64,000 nucleotides of DNA, from contig NZ_JACEMT010000051.1 in the NCBI RefSeq assembly GCF_013868415.1, positions 62,001-126,000 of the forward strand, given 5' to 3'. Made by a program: the position numbers and the translations under genes. The stretch's first letter is position 1. The number at the start of each line of letters is the position of its first letter. A model generated the notes under the pieces. The model made no database searches and was not told where the DNA came from. It was given only the letters and a program-made list of their open reading frames with translations. Positions 48,060 to 58,442 of the stretch are shown here, piece by piece. The stretch comes from Marinobacterium marinum (GTDB lineage: Bacteria; Pseudomonadota; Gammaproteobacteria; Pseudomonadales; Balneatricaceae).

Positions 48060-48084
48060 ATAGCCCCGCAAACACTTCCATTAC

Positions 48085-48161
48085 GCGCCTGTAGCTCAGC
48101 TGGATAGAGTAGCAGGTTCCGATCCTGTTGGTCGGGGGTTCGAATCCCTCCAGGCGCGCCA
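48085..48161 (+). tRNA. tRNA-Arg (anticodon CCG)
   Basis: A 77-base tRNA. Acceptor GCGCCTG pairs with CAGGCGC, CCA is encoded, and the anticodon loop TTCCGAT gives CCG. No clear terminator follows. Confidence 0.96.
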
Positions 48162-48293
48162 TTTTTTATTCCCTCTTATTGATCCGCGGTCAACATTGCT
48201 TTGGATGTTGTAGCGTGTGCCGCTTGTCAATCAATCGCAATATTATGTGGCTACTCTCTGCGCCTGCTAATCAGGAACTGGGAGAATCATGTA

Positions 48294-48842
48294 ATGCGAG
48301 TATTCAAGACATTTGTGCTGGGTGGCCTGATGGCGGTTATCACGGCTTGTACCGCCGGTAATAAGAACGCACCGGTAGCCGTGACCGATCTGAACAATGA
48401 AGATCTGTATGAAGTGCATCACGATGGGCGTATCCACGTATTCGATGATCGTGCGACCTACCAGCAATTTCTTGAAGTCGGCGAAACCTCTTACCGCCAG
48501 ACGTTTATTGGCGCAGGTCCCAAGGGCGAAACCCTGGTGTTTGGCGTAGCGGGTGCCGACAAGGAAAAGACTGTTGACCAGGTGGCCGGTTATAACCTCT
48601 ATCATGGCAACCTGCCTGCCGCTGAGCGTTTCTATGGCGAAATGCGGATGGAAGGACGTATCTACGTGTTTGACCGTATCGAGGACATGACCGCAGTTCG
48701 GACCACGGGAGAGGCGCCGCTGCGGTATACCGAAATAGGAGCCGGCCCCAAAGGTGAAACTCTGGTGTATGTCTTGCGCAGTGACAACAAGACACTGAAA
48801 CCGGTCGAGTTGATGGCCGCTTTCAAGCTGCACAACTCGTAA
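48294..48842 (+). CDS. Lipoprotein with a duplicated GRI-VFD/GPKGETLV module
   Basis: 182 residues from the ATG at 48294; the open extension to 48201 begins too close to the tRNA. The lipobox VITAC puts the lipidated Cys at residue 19. The mature part is two copies of one module: residues 38-84 (DGRIHVFDD ... GAGPKGETLVFG) and 113-160 (EGRIYVFDR ... GAGPKGETLVYV). No enzyme motif is seen and I do not recognise a named family. It follows tRNA-Arg and stands alone. Confidence 0.82.
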   Translation: MRVFKTFVLGGLMAVITACTAGNKNAPVAVTDLNNEDLYEVHHDGRIHVFDDRATYQQFLEVGETSYRQTFIGAGPKGETLVFGVAGADKEKTVDQVAGYNLYHGNLPAAERFYGEMRMEGRIYVFDRIEDMTAVRTTGEAPLRYTEIGAGPKGETLVYVLRSDNKTLKPVELMAAFKLHNS

Positions 48843-48856
48843 CGGTGTGCTCCTGT

Positions 48857-48885
48857 CACCCTGCAGAACCTGTTTCTGCAGGGTG
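48857..48885. terminator. Perfect hairpin after the lipoprotein gene
   Basis: A 12-bp perfect stem CACCCTGCAGAA/TTCTGCAGGGTG with a 5-base loop, 15 bases after the stop. There is no T run. A partial copy GCAGGGTG recurs at 48904-48911. Confidence 0.5.
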
Positions 48886-48960
48886 ATGGTGCCGCGTTGT
48901 CATGCAGGGTGGCGCAGGTATTGACCTCAGGCCTGAAGCTGTTCCGGAGCGGCTCAGGTA

Positions 48961-49752
48961 TCAGCGATCGCCTCCGATCATGCGGCCGAGCCCGCCCAGC
49001 ACGGAGCCTTCGCCCTGGTCGTTGCCGCCGTTGCCTGGCGCATGATCGATGATCCGATCGGCCATGCGGGAGAAGGGCAGGCTTTGCAGCCAGACGGTGC
49101 CTGTGCCCTTGAGCGTTGCCAGAAACAGCCCTTCACCACCGAACATCATTGATTTGAGCCCACCGGCCCGCTGGATGTCATAGTCTATGCCATCGGTAAA
49201 ACCGACCAGACAACCGGTATCCACGCGCAGTGTTTCACCGTTCAGTTCCTTGCGCACTACGGTGCCGCCCGCCTGAATGAACGCCAGGCCATCGCCTTCC
49301 AGCTTCTGCAAAATGAAGCCTTCGCCACCGAAGAAGCCGGCGCCAAAACGGCGGTTGAAGGTGATGCTGACCTGTGTGCCGAGTGCGGCACAGAGAAAGG
49401 CGTCTTTCTGGCAGATGATTTTCTCGCCCAGTTCAGCCATGTTCAGCGGTACGATATTGCCGGGGAAAGGCGCCGAAAAAGAAACGCGGCGCTTGCGGTT
49501 GCCGTGATTGCTGAAGTGGGTGGTAAACATGGACTCGCCGGTGAGCATGCGTTTGCCGGCGGAAAACAGCTTGCCCATCAGGCCTTCGTCAGGGTCGGAA
49601 CCGTCTCCCATGCGGGTTTCGAACACAATATCCTCTTCCATATAGGTCATGGCGCCCGCTTCCGCGATAACGGTTTCGCCTGGGTCCAGCTCAATTTCGA
49701 CCAGTTGCATCTCTGAGCCGAGCAGTTCGTAATCCAGTTCATGGCAGCGCAT
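48961..49752 (-). CDS. AIM24/TIGR00266-family protein
   Basis: 263 residues from the ATG at 49752 (AAGGAG about 6 bp upstream). The family has internal beta repeats; here [38 protein letters not shown] and [21 protein letters not shown] are recognisable. The C-terminus is Gly-rich ([17 protein letters not shown]). No signal peptide is present. Molecular function is not established for bacterial members. Confidence 0.85.
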   Translation of the reverse strand: MRCHELDYELLGSEMQLVEIELDPGETVIAEAGAMTYMEEDIVFETRMGDGSDPDEGLMGKLFSAGKRMLTGESMFTTHFSNHGNRKRRVSFSAPFPGNIVPLNMAELGEKIICQKDAFLCAALGTQVSITFNRRFGAGFFGGEGFILQKLEGDGLAFIQAGGTVVRKELNGETLRVDTGCLVGFTDGIDYDIQRAGGLKSMMFGGEGLFLATLKGTGTVWLQSLPFSRMADRIIDHAPGNGGNDQGEGSVLGGLGRMIGGDR

Positions 49753-49931
49753 GGGAATCTCCTTGTGTATCAATCAAGTCTTCGAGGCAGTATAACCGGT
49801 AACGACAGAGCGTCAGGGGGCTGTATTGTAGTCAATCGTTGCCGGTTCCGGACTGTTAGGATGAAGGGGGAGCCGATATACTTTCGGTCCCCTATAACCC
49901 ATTGGCATTATCAACCCGCAAGGAGTCCGCA

Positions 49932-51179
49932 GTGGCAGTAACCGGCTCTCATATCATGGCAGAGGAACATCAATTGCAGGTTCTGATGGCACGTCAGCCT
50001 GTCTACACCAAAAGCCAGGATGTGGTGGCGTTCGAACTGCTGTTCCGGGATGCAGATGGACGTTTTGTTGAAGGGCTCAAGGATGATGAAGCCACGTTGG
50101 GTGTGTTGCTGGGGACGTATTCCAGCATCGCCCGGTGCGGTTCAGTCCGGTCCTTGCCCTGCTTTCTCAAGGTGACCGACAGCTTCCTGCTGAACAATGA
50201 TCTGCCCGAGCTGCCCAGACAGAATTTTGTGCTGGAGCTGCTGGGACATTCCAATATTACGCCGGCACTGGTTGAGCGGGTGAAGGAGCTGGCCCGTCAG
50301 GGATATCGGTTGGCTCTGGCCGACTACGATCCCCGCGATCCCAAATTCGCCCCCCTGTTGAATGTGGTGCATGTGCTCAAGCTGGATATTCAGTTGTTGG
50401 GGCTGGACAACATTCCTCCGCTGTTGCAGCAGCTGCGCCCTTACCAGCTGGAGCTGCTGGCCGATAAGGTCGAGACACAGGATGAGTTTCGGCGTTGCCT
50501 GGAGATGGGGTTCGCCCTCTATATGGGGTATTTTCTCAGTAAGCCCGAGGCGGTCAAGGGCAAGAAAATCACGGGCAACAAGGTGGTACTGCTGCAGATT
50601 CTGAGTGAGCTGCAACGACCCAATGCCACGGCCCAGTCCATTGAACAGATCGCCCTGCAGGACCCGGCGCTGACCTATCGTATTCTGCGCGTCGTGAACT
50701 CGGCAGCCTTTAACCTGAAGCGTGAAATCAGTTCCCTGTCCCATGCCATTACGTTGCTGGGCATTGAGCAGGTCAAACGTTGGGTGTTGTTGTTTCTCAG
50801 CGCTGCCGACAAGGACAAGCCGGATGAGCTGACCCGAAACATGTTGACCCGTGGGCGCATGTGTGAACTGTTGGCCGAGATGATGGGGCGGGACGAGCCG
50901 ATCAACCACTTTATTGTGGGGCTGTTGTCACAGCTGGATGCATTGCTGAACATGGAGATGACGGACCTGCTGGATCAGGTACCGTTGCAACAGAACATGA
51001 AGGCGGCATTGCTCGAACGTACCGGCTCCTGTGGCGAACTGTTGCGACAGGTGGAACTGTACGAGCGAGGACAGTTTGATCAATTGAGCCGTGCCCTGGA
51101 TGCGCCCTACTACGAAGTCGCCTACCGTCATAGCCTGAATTGGGCACAGCAGGTACTGCAGGCCATGCAGGCCGAGTGA
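49932..51179 (+). CDS. EAL-like/HDOD signalling protein
   Basis: 415 residues from a GTG at 49932 with AAGGAG 6-7 bp upstream. The N-terminal EAL-like domain (about 15-210) is degenerate: the signature is FELLFR and the DDFGTG loop is replaced by LADYDPRDPKF, so it is probably not an active phosphodiesterase. The HDOD domain (about 215-400) has LQDPALTYRILRVVNSAAF and LLGIEQVKRWVLLFL. It belongs to the YuxH-type EAL-HDOD class. It overlaps the TauE gene by one base (TGATG). Confidence 0.88.
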   Translation: MAVTGSHIMAEEHQLQVLMARQPVYTKSQDVVAFELLFRDADGRFVEGLKDDEATLGVLLGTYSSIARCGSVRSLPCFLKVTDSFLLNNDLPELPRQNFVLELLGHSNITPALVERVKELARQGYRLALADYDPRDPKFAPLLNVVHVLKLDIQLLGLDNIPPLLQQLRPYQLELLADKVETQDEFRRCLEMGFALYMGYFLSKPEAVKGKKITGNKVVLLQILSELQRPNATAQSIEQIALQDPALTYRILRVVNSAAFNLKREISSLSHAITLLGIEQVKRWVLLFLSAADKDKPDELTRNMLTRGRMCELLAEMMGRDEPINHFIVGLLSQLDALLNMEMTDLLDQVPLQQNMKAALLERTGSCGELLRQVELYERGQFDQLSRALDAPYYEVAYRHSLNWAQQVLQAMQAE

Positions 51180-51958
51180 TGGCTGAATTTCTGGTTTGGT
51201 TGCCTGCCGGTCTGCCGCCGCTGGATGCGCTGCTGTTGATACTGACCGCCGGATTCACGTCGTTGATGACCGCAACCTTGGGGATAGGTGGTGGTGTGTT
51301 GCTGCTGGTGGTTATGGCACAACTGGTGCCGGTGGCCGTGCTGATTCCGGTTCATGGCCTAGTTCAGCTGGGTTCCAACGGCAATAGAGCCCTGATGACA
51401 CGCCAGCATATCGATTGGCCCTTGTGCCGCCGTTTTCTGTTGGGCGGGCTAATAGGGGCCGGGCTGGCATCACTGGTCGTAGTGCAGCTGCCGCTGGAGA
51501 TGATTCAACTGGCGGTGGGCGGCTTTATCTTATGGATGGTCTGGGGGCCAAAGCCTGCTGCACGAGCGCTCTCGCCACTGAAAACGCTGTTTGCCGGTGG
51601 TCTGACGACCTTTTTCTCCATGTTTGTTGGTGCGACCGGGCCACTGGTTGCAGCCTTTGTGCACCGTCACAGTCATGACAAGATGCAGACGGTAGCTACC
51701 TTTGCCGCGACGATGACAGGGCAGCACCTGTTGAAGGGGCTGGTATTCTCGGCGATCGGTTTTGTCTTTACGGACTGGCTGCCACTGGCTGCACTGATGG
51801 TCCTCAGTGGCATGCTCGGGACCTGGATCGGGCTGAATCTGTTGCGGCGGGTGTCGTCCGTCTGGTTCGGACGCCTGTTCCGCATAGTCGTAACGCTGCT
51901 GGCGTTACGCCTGCTCTGGCAGGCAGGCGAGACATGGCTGCCTCGCCTGTTGGGATGA
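51179..51958 (+). CDS. TauE/SafE-family membrane transporter
   Basis: 259 residues, almost wholly hydrophobic, with about 8 membrane segments in two repeats. The N-terminal repeat has FTSLMTATLGIGGGVLLLVVMAQ and the second has GGLTTFFSMFVGATGPLVAAFV, as in sulfite/organosulfonate exporters. The ATG shares a base with the EAL-HDOD stop. The substrate is unknown. Confidence 0.87.
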   Translation: MAEFLVWLPAGLPPLDALLLILTAGFTSLMTATLGIGGGVLLLVVMAQLVPVAVLIPVHGLVQLGSNGNRALMTRQHIDWPLCRRFLLGGLIGAGLASLVVVQLPLEMIQLAVGGFILWMVWGPKPAARALSPLKTLFAGGLTTFFSMFVGATGPLVAAFVHRHSHDKMQTVATFAATMTGQHLLKGLVFSAIGFVFTDWLPLAALMVLSGMLGTWIGLNLLRRVSSVWFGRLFRIVVTLLALRLLWQAGETWLPRLLG

Positions 51959-51972
51959 TGTTGCGGGCCTGA

Positions 51973-54183
51973 TCAGAGTGGTTGCAGGTTGGCGATGCCG
52001 ACGATCAGCCACTTGCTGCCGACCTCTTCAAAATTCACCTGTACACGGGCTTTGGGACCGCTGCCTTCAAAGTTGGTGACTACACCCGCTCCCAGCTTGG
52101 CATGCATGACCGGCTGACCCAGGCTCAGATCGGTATTCGGCACATCGGCGCTGGACAGGGACGAGCCGCCGGAGAACAGACTGCTGGGGGCATCCTGCTG
52201 GGCACCGTAGGGTCTGCGGACGGTGGCATTCAGGCGTACTTCCTCGATGAGCTCGGTCGGAATCTCATTGACGAAACGGGAGACCCGGTTAAAGGTTTCC
52301 TTGCCGTGCAGGCGTCGTGACTCGGCGTAGGTCAGATACAGCTTCTGCATGGCACGGGTGATACCCACGTAGCAGAGGCGGCGTTCCTCTTCCAGGCGCC
52401 CCGGCTCTTCCGCCGACATGCTGTGCGGGAACAGGCCCTCTTCTATTCCTGCCAGAAATACCAGCGGGAATTCCAGTCCCTTGGCTGAGTGCAGCGTCAT
52501 CAACTGGACGCTGTCGGTGTTTACATCAGCCTGGGTTTCCCCGGCATCCAGAGCGGCCTGGTCGAGGAAGGCCGCCAGCGGCGAGCTGAAGCCCTCTTCG
52601 TTGTCATCCTGCCACTGGGTCGAGAACTGACGGGTGGCGTTGACCAGCTCTTCCAGGTTCTCAATGCGTGACTGGGCCTTTTCACCCTTTTCCTTCTCGT
52701 GGTGCTGGATCAGGCCGGAGTGCTTGATGATGTGCTCGGTCTGCTCGTGCAGCTCGATATCGCGGGTATCCGTGTCGAGCTGATTGACCAGGTCGATGAA
52801 CGCCTGCAGGGCGTTGTTGGCACGCGCCGGGAGCGTTCTCAGCTCAGTGATTTCGTTGGCGGCGCGCCACATGGACACGTTTTCGCCACGGGCATGCTCG
52901 CGGATCATTTCGACGGTGCGAGTGCCGATACCACGAGTGGGCACGTTGATGACGCGCTCGATGGCGGTGTCGTCATCACGGTTGGCCAGCAGTCGCAGGT
53001 AAGCCAGTGCGTTCTTGATCTCGAGCCGGTCGTAGAAGCGTTGTCCGCCGTAGATGCGGTAGGGCATGCCGGCACGAATCAGCATTTCTTCCAGTACGCG
53101 GGACTGGGCGTTGGAACGATAGAGAATGGCGGACTCATCGCGTCGGTTGCCGTCTTCGACCCATGTCTGAATCTGTGCCACGATGAAGCGGGCTTCATCC
53201 TGCTCGTTAAACGCGCTGTACAGCGAAATGGGGTCGCCGTCGCCGAGTTCGGTCCACAGCTGCTTGCCGAGACGACCGAAATTGTTTTGAATCACGGCGT
53301 TGGCGGCTTGCAGAATGGTTCCCGTGGAGCGGTAGTTCTGCTCCAGGCGGATGGTTTCGGTGCCGGGGAAGTGCTCTCCGAGATGCTGAATGTTCTCGAT
53401 GCGGGCACCACGCCAGCCGTAGATTGACTGGTCGTCATCCCCGACGGCCATCAACTTGCTTTCGCCCTCGCAGAGCAGGCGCAGCCAGGCGTACTGAATG
53501 GCGTTTGTATCCTGAAATTCGTCGACCAGGACGTAACGGAAACGCTCACGGTAGTGTTGCAGCAGCTGAGGTGCACGGTCACGCAACAGTTCCAGTGCGC
53601 GCAGCAGCAGTTCGCCGAAGTCGATCATGCCGCCGCGTTCGCAGGCATCTTCGTAGGCTTCGTACACGCGGATCATCATGGTCTGGTAAGGATCGCCGGT
53701 GCGTTCGATATGGGGGCTGCGCAGGCCTTCATCCTTTTGCGCATTAATAAACCACTGGAACTGGCGGGCCGGCCAGCGGCTATCGTCCAGGTTCATTTCC
53801 TTGCACAGTCGCTTGAGCAGGCGCAGCTGGTCATCGCTGTCCATGATCTGGAAATTATCGCGCAGCCCGGCGTCGCGCCAGTGTGCACGCAGCAGGCGGT
53901 GGGCCAGGCCATGGAAGGTGCCCACCCACATGCCGTGGGTGTTGATGCCCAGCAGCTGCTCGATACGGCCGCGCATTTCGCGTGCCGCCTTGTTGGTGAA
54001 GGTCACCGCCATGATGGAGTAGGGTGACAGCCCTTCGGTTTCGATCAGCCAGGCGATGCGGTGTACCAGGACTCGAGTCTTGCCGGAACCGGCACCGGCC
54101 AGAACCAGCAGGTTGTTCAGGTCAGCGGTTACGGCTTGCCGCTGGGCGTCGTTGAGTGAATCGATGATGTGTGTAACGTCCAT
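51973..54183 (-). CDS. uvrD: DNA helicase II UvrD
   Basis: SF1A 3'-5' helicase for mismatch and nucleotide excision repair, 736 residues. Walker A is AGAGSGKT (29-36); Walker B-type DEFQDTN and motif III DDDQSIYGWRGA follow; QNYRSTGTIL (motif IV) and LMTLHSAKGLEFPLVFLAG (motif V) are intact. The C-terminal region ends with a Tudor-like KLGAGVVTNFEGSGPKARVQVNFE segment. No clear LexA box was found upstream. Confidence 0.96.
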   Translation of the reverse strand: MDVTHIIDSLNDAQRQAVTADLNNLLVLAGAGSGKTRVLVHRIAWLIETEGLSPYSIMAVTFTNKAAREMRGRIEQLLGINTHGMWVGTFHGLAHRLLRAHWRDAGLRDNFQIMDSDDQLRLLKRLCKEMNLDDSRWPARQFQWFINAQKDEGLRSPHIERTGDPYQTMMIRVYEAYEDACERGGMIDFGELLLRALELLRDRAPQLLQHYRERFRYVLVDEFQDTNAIQYAWLRLLCEGESKLMAVGDDDQSIYGWRGARIENIQHLGEHFPGTETIRLEQNYRSTGTILQAANAVIQNNFGRLGKQLWTELGDGDPISLYSAFNEQDEARFIVAQIQTWVEDGNRRDESAILYRSNAQSRVLEEMLIRAGMPYRIYGGQRFYDRLEIKNALAYLRLLANRDDDTAIERVINVPTRGIGTRTVEMIREHARGENVSMWRAANEITELRTLPARANNALQAFIDLVNQLDTDTRDIELHEQTEHIIKHSGLIQHHEKEKGEKAQSRIENLEELVNATRQFSTQWQDDNEEGFSSPLAAFLDQAALDAGETQADVNTDSVQLMTLHSAKGLEFPLVFLAGIEEGLFPHSMSAEEPGRLEEERRLCYVGITRAMQKLYLTYAESRRLHGKETFNRVSRFVNEIPTELIEEVRLNATVRRPYGAQQDAPSSLFSGGSSLSSADVPNTDLSLGQPVMHAKLGAGVVTNFEGSGPKARVQVNFEEVGSKWLIVGIANLQPL

Positions 54184-54288
54184 GGGAACAGCTGCCTGGA
54201 ATTATCAAGATGAAGGATGACGGAGCAGTATAGCAGTCGGTGGCATCCGGCCTGAACCCGCAGGCAAGCCGGAGCGCCTCGATGCGGG

Positions 54289-55260
54289 TCAGATCATGGG
54301 CGGGATTTCGATGCGCTGGAGCAGAATGCGGCGGAACTCGGCGGGGTCTTTCAACCGGGTCTCGATACCGGAGCGGGAGCTCTGCTCGACACCCAGCCAG
54401 GGAATCAGGCGGGACAGCCAGAAGCGCATGGCAGCTGTACGTGTCAGCACCGGCCAGGCAGCCTTCTCCTCATCACTGAGTGCGCGCACACCTGCATAGG
54501 CACGAATGAGTGCCTGTTCGCGGATCGGGTCGATACGGCCCTGATCATCGCTGCACCAGTCGTTGGCGACAATGGCCAGGTCAAACAGCAGGAATGCGGT
54601 AGCGGCATTGTATATATCGAGAATGGCTTCCAGCCGATCACCGACGAACAGGGCATTGTCGTGGAACAGATCGCCATGAATGATGCCTAGCGGCAATCCG
54701 AAAGGCTGCTCGCGTAAAGTGTCGAACAGGGCGACTTCCTGCTGCAGCAGTTCGGCATCCTCGGGTGTGAGGAGATGACGAATCGCTTGGCTTTCGCGAC
54801 GCCACCAGAAGACACCGCGCTGTGCCTGGCGTTTCAGGTAGAAATCTTCGCCGGCCAGATGAAAGCGTGCCAGGGCGCGGCCGATTTCGGCACAGTGTTC
54901 AGCCCGGATTTGTGCACGTTCCAGGTGACGACCGTGGAAACGTGGCTGGAACATGGCCGGTTTGCCACACAATTGTTTCAGCGCGATACCGTTGCGGTCC
55001 GCAATGGCGTGGGGAACCGTGACGCCACGTGCCTGCAGCCATTGGCCCAGCTCGACGAAAAAGGGCATTTCATCCTGACCGAGCTCTTCGAACAGGGTCA
55101 GTACATAATCGCTTTGCTGCCCGTTCTGCTCCAGCGTGACAAAGAAATTGCTGTTTTCAATGCCGCCTTCGATACCGCTGAAGTCGACCAGCTGCCCGAG
55201 AGTGTAATCCTCGAGCAGGGCGTCAAGCTGGGGGCGGTTGATAGAGGTATATACGGCCAA
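54289..55260 (-). CDS. thrB: Homoserine kinase, type II (ThrB, choline-kinase fold)
   Basis: 323 residues. It shows the aminoglycoside/choline-kinase fold: NSNFFVTLEQNGQQSDYVLTLFE in the N-lobe, LGIIHGDLFHDN as the catalytic loop and ILDIYNAATAFLLFDLAIVANDWC as the metal-binding region. This is the type found next to polA in Pseudomonas (PA5495) and it phosphorylates homoserine for threonine synthesis. It follows the DUF2782 gene by 6 bases. Confidence 0.92.
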   Translation of the reverse strand: MAVYTSINRPQLDALLEDYTLGQLVDFSGIEGGIENSNFFVTLEQNGQQSDYVLTLFEELGQDEMPFFVELGQWLQARGVTVPHAIADRNGIALKQLCGKPAMFQPRFHGRHLERAQIRAEHCAEIGRALARFHLAGEDFYLKRQAQRGVFWWRRESQAIRHLLTPEDAELLQQEVALFDTLREQPFGLPLGIIHGDLFHDNALFVGDRLEAILDIYNAATAFLLFDLAIVANDWCSDDQGRIDPIREQALIRAYAGVRALSDEEKAAWPVLTRTAAMRFWLSRLIPWLGVEQSSRSGIETRLKDPAEFRRILLQRIEIPPMI

Positions 55261-55266
55261 GATCGA

Positions 55267-55551
55267 TTACCAGCGAAAGATGACCCATTTTGGAATCAGC
55301 AGCTGTGATTCCTCCACGCGGATAAGTTTCTGGGCACCATCCGCCGGTACCAGATAGTAGGGTTTGCCGACCTTGGGAACCACCTTGATCTCCTTCAACT
55401 GACCGTTGATGGTGTATTCGTAATAGGTGTTGTCGCCATCATGGGTAATAGTGATTTCCGGTTCGCCCAGCGTGGGGTCGTCCACAACTTCGGCCTGAGC
55501 GAGGGGCGTGATGGCCAAAGCGGCGATCAGGATGAATTTTTTCAGCATCAT
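55267..55551 (-). CDS. DUF2782 periplasmic protein
   Basis: 94 residues with a signal peptide (about 1-20, ending LAQA). The mature part reads EPEITITHDGDNTYYEYTI and ends KWVIFRW, as in DUF2782 proteins found between thrB and polA in Pseudomonas. Function is unknown. Confidence 0.88.
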   Translation of the reverse strand: MMLKKFILIAALAITPLAQAEVVDDPTLGEPEITITHDGDNTYYEYTINGQLKEIKVVPKVGKPYYLVPADGAQKLIRVEESQLLIPKWVIFRW

Positions 55552-55635
55552 TGCTTCCCAATTGGTGAGTCGGGGTCTAATTGTCTATGATTGTGGGCCT
55601 TGTCGCATGCATGAACAACCCCTCGAAGCAGATAT

Positions 55636-58392
55636 ATGGATACTCCCATGAGCGAACAGCACGCCCCGGTCATTCTGGTGGATGGCTCCTCTTACCTTTA
55701 CCGCGCATTTTTCGCCTCTCAGCAGGCTGATCTGCGTACCGCCGATGGCACACCGACGGGGGCCATTCGAGTTGTGACCTCCATGCTGAAGCGTCTGCTC
55801 AAGGACTATCCCGAAAGCCCGGTAGCCGTGATCTTCGATGCCAAGGGCAAGACCTTCCGCGACGACATTTATGCAGAGTACAAGTCACATCGCCCGCCGA
55901 TGCCGGATGACTTGCGTGCTCAGGTAGAGCCGATACACGCCATTATTCGTGCCATGGGTTTGCCCCTGTATGTAGAAGAGGGAGTTGAAGCGGATGATGT
56001 GATTGGCACCCTGGCGCGTCAGGCCAGTGAGTCCGGTCGTCCGGTCGTGATTTCGACCGGTGACAAGGACATGGCTCAGTTGGTAGATGCGCACGTTACC
56101 CTGATCAATACCATGAATGACACGACCATGGATGAAGCCGGGGTCAAGGAGAAGTTTGGCGTGCCGCCTCGGCTGGTGATTGATCTGCTGGCGCTGATGG
56201 GTGACAAGGTGGATAACATCCCCGGCGTACCGGGCGTGGGTGAAAAAACCGCGTTGGCGCTATTGCAGGGGATTGGAGGCATCAGTGAGTTGTACGACAA
56301 CCTGGACAGGATTCCTGAATTGACGTTCCGGGGTGCCAAATCCATGCCGAAAAAGCTGGAGGATAACCGCGAAGCGGCAGAGCTGTCCTACCTGCTGGCG
56401 ACGATAAAGACCGACGTGCCTTTGCATATTCACCTGCATGACATCGGCATGCCCGCGCCGGAACCGGAACAGCTGATCGAGCTGTTCAAGCAATTCGAGT
56501 TCAAAAGCTGGGTGCGGGAGTTGGAAGCCGGTGATGCCGAGATACGAGGGGCCGATGTGCCGCTGGTTGCAGAACCGGTACTCGAAACTGAATATGACAC
56601 GGTGCTGACCCAGGCCGAACTGGATGCCTGGCTGGCAAAGCTGAAAGCGGTCGGTGCATTCGCTTTCGATACGGAAACCACCAGCCTCAATTATATGGAA
56701 GCACAGCTGGTCGGGGTGTCCTTCGCGGTGGCAGCGGGCAAAGCGGCTTATGTACCGTTGGCCCATGATTACATGGGGGCTCCGGAGCAGCTGGACCGTA
56801 CGGCAGTGCTGGCGCAGCTGAAGCCGTTGCTGGAAGATCCGGCACTGAAAAAAATCGGTCAACACATCAAGTACGATATGAACGTACTGCGCCATTACGG
56901 CATCGCCCTGCAGGGTATCGGCGCCGACACCATGCTGGAATCCTATGTCCTTAACTCTACGGCCAGCCGACACGATATGGATACCTTGGCTGATCGTCAC
57001 CTGGGGGTCGCGACCACCAGTTTCGAGGCCATTGCCGGCAAGGGCAAAAAGCAGTTGACCTTCAATCAGGTTGATTTGGAACAGGCCGCACCCTATGCGG
57101 CCGAGGATGCCGATATTACTCTGCGGCTGCATCAAAAACTGCAGCCGCAGCTGGCGGCCGAAGGTGAGCTGCTGAAGGTGTTCGAGGAGATCGAACGACC
57201 GTTAATCCCCGTGCTGGCACGGATGGAATACAGGGGTGCGTTGATTGATGCGCGTATCCTGGGCGAGCAAAGTCTGGAGCTGGAGCAGCGGCTGGGCGAA
57301 ATCGAGAAGGACGCTTTCGAACTGGCCGGCGAAGAGTTTAATCTCAACTCCACCAAACAGTTGCAGGCCATTCTGTTCGATAAAATGGGGCTGCCGGTGA
57401 AGAAGAAAACCCCCAAGGGGGCGCCCTCCACGGCGGAAGAGGTATTGCAGGAGCTGGCGCTGGATTACCCTCTGCCCAAACTGCTGATTGAACAGCGTGG
57501 TCTGAGCAAGCTCAAGAGCACCTACACCGACAAGCTGCCACAGATGATCAACCCCGTCACCGGGCGAGTTCACACTTCCTATCATCAGGCGGTGACCGCC
57601 ACCGGCCGCCTGTCGTCGTCGGAGCCCAACCTGCAAAACATCCCGGTGCGCACTCCGGAAGGCCGTCGCATCCGCAACGCCTTCATTGCGCCCGAGGGTT
57701 ACAAGATCGTTGCGGCGGATTATTCACAGATCGAGTTGCGCATCATGGCGCATCTGTCCGGTGACGAAGGGTTGCTGAATGCTTTCCGTCATGGTGAAGA
57801 TATCCACAAAGCAACAGCGGCGGAGGTGTTCGGCACCTCTGTGGATAAGGTGACGGCGGATCAGCGGCGCAGTGCCAAGGCGATCAACTTCGGACTGATC
57901 TATGGCATGTCAGCCTTTGGCCTGGCAAAACAACTGGGGATCGGCAACAAGGAAGCCGGCCGTTATATCGAGCACTACTTTGCCACTTACCCCGGGGTGC
58001 AGCGCTACATGGATGAAACCCGTGCCCAGGCACGGGATCAGGGTTATGTCGAAACGCTGTTTGGGCGTCGTCTCTACCTGCCGGACATCAACAACCGGAA
58101 CCCGATGAAGCGTCAGGCCGCAGAGCGCACTGCAATCAACGCGCCGATGCAGGGCACGGCAGCAGATATCATCAAACGGGCGATGATTGCGGTGGATAAC
58201 TGGCTGGAACAGGGCGCAATGGATGCCCGTATGATCATGCAGGTACATGACGAATTGGTATTCGAAGTCCGTGAAGCGGAAGTGGATAACTTTTGTCAAC
58301 AGGTCACGCCGCTAATGGAGCAGGCCGCCAACCTGTCGGTGCCGCTGCTGATTGAAGCGGGAATTGGGGATAACTGGGAACAGGCGCACTGA
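55636..58392 (+). CDS. polA: DNA polymerase I
   Basis: 918 residues with all three domains. The 5'-3' exonuclease (to about 300) has [22 protein letters not shown] and [18 protein letters not shown]. The 3'-5' exonuclease domain starts near 340 with [19 protein letters not shown], so proofreading residues are kept. The polymerase domain has [56 protein letters not shown] and [11 protein letters not shown]. An ATG at 55648 is an alternative start; neither has a strong ribosome site. Confidence 0.97.
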   Translation: MDTPMSEQHAPVILVDGSSYLYRAFFASQQADLRTADGTPTGAIRVVTSMLKRLLKDYPESPVAVIFDAKGKTFRDDIYAEYKSHRPPMPDDLRAQVEPIHAIIRAMGLPLYVEEGVEADDVIGTLARQASESGRPVVISTGDKDMAQLVDAHVTLINTMNDTTMDEAGVKEKFGVPPRLVIDLLALMGDKVDNIPGVPGVGEKTALALLQGIGGISELYDNLDRIPELTFRGAKSMPKKLEDNREAAELSYLLATIKTDVPLHIHLHDIGMPAPEPEQLIELFKQFEFKSWVRELEAGDAEIRGADVPLVAEPVLETEYDTVLTQAELDAWLAKLKAVGAFAFDTETTSLNYMEAQLVGVSFAVAAGKAAYVPLAHDYMGAPEQLDRTAVLAQLKPLLEDPALKKIGQHIKYDMNVLRHYGIALQGIGADTMLESYVLNSTASRHDMDTLADRHLGVATTSFEAIAGKGKKQLTFNQVDLEQAAPYAAEDADITLRLHQKLQPQLAAEGELLKVFEEIERPLIPVLARMEYRGALIDARILGEQSLELEQRLGEIEKDAFELAGEEFNLNSTKQLQAILFDKMGLPVKKKTPKGAPSTAEEVLQELALDYPLPKLLIEQRGLSKLKSTYTDKLPQMINPVTGRVHTSYHQAVTATGRLSSSEPNLQNIPVRTPEGRRIRNAFIAPEGYKIVAADYSQIELRIMAHLSGDEGLLNAFRHGEDIHKATAAEVFGTSVDKVTADQRRSAKAINFGLIYGMSAFGLAKQLGIGNKEAGRYIEHYFATYPGVQRYMDETRAQARDQGYVETLFGRRLYLPDINNRNPMKRQAAERTAINAPMQGTAADIIKRAMIAVDNWLEQGAMDARMIMQVHDELVFEVREAEVDNFCQQVTPLMEQAANLSVPLLIEAGIGDNWEQAH

Positions 58393-58411
58393 TCTTTTTT
58401 TGAACAGTCGT

Positions 58412-58437
58412 GAACTTTCTGTTCATGTGCTGTCTTA
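58412..58437 (+). promoter_or_regulatory. Sigma-E/AlgU-type promoter of the sRNA candidate
   Basis: GAACTT (58412-58417), 15-bp spacer, TCTTA (58433-58437). This fits the extracytoplasmic-stress sigma factor pattern (GAACTT N15-17 TCTGA-like). An overlapping TATAAC (58436-58441) could also serve sigma-70. It lies 20 bases after the polA stop. Confidence 0.55.
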
Positions 58438-58442
58438 TAACA

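Noticed and set aside
54184..54240. LexA box upstream of uvrD
   Set aside because: CTGC-type halves are visible but no CTG-N10-CAG arrangement is present.
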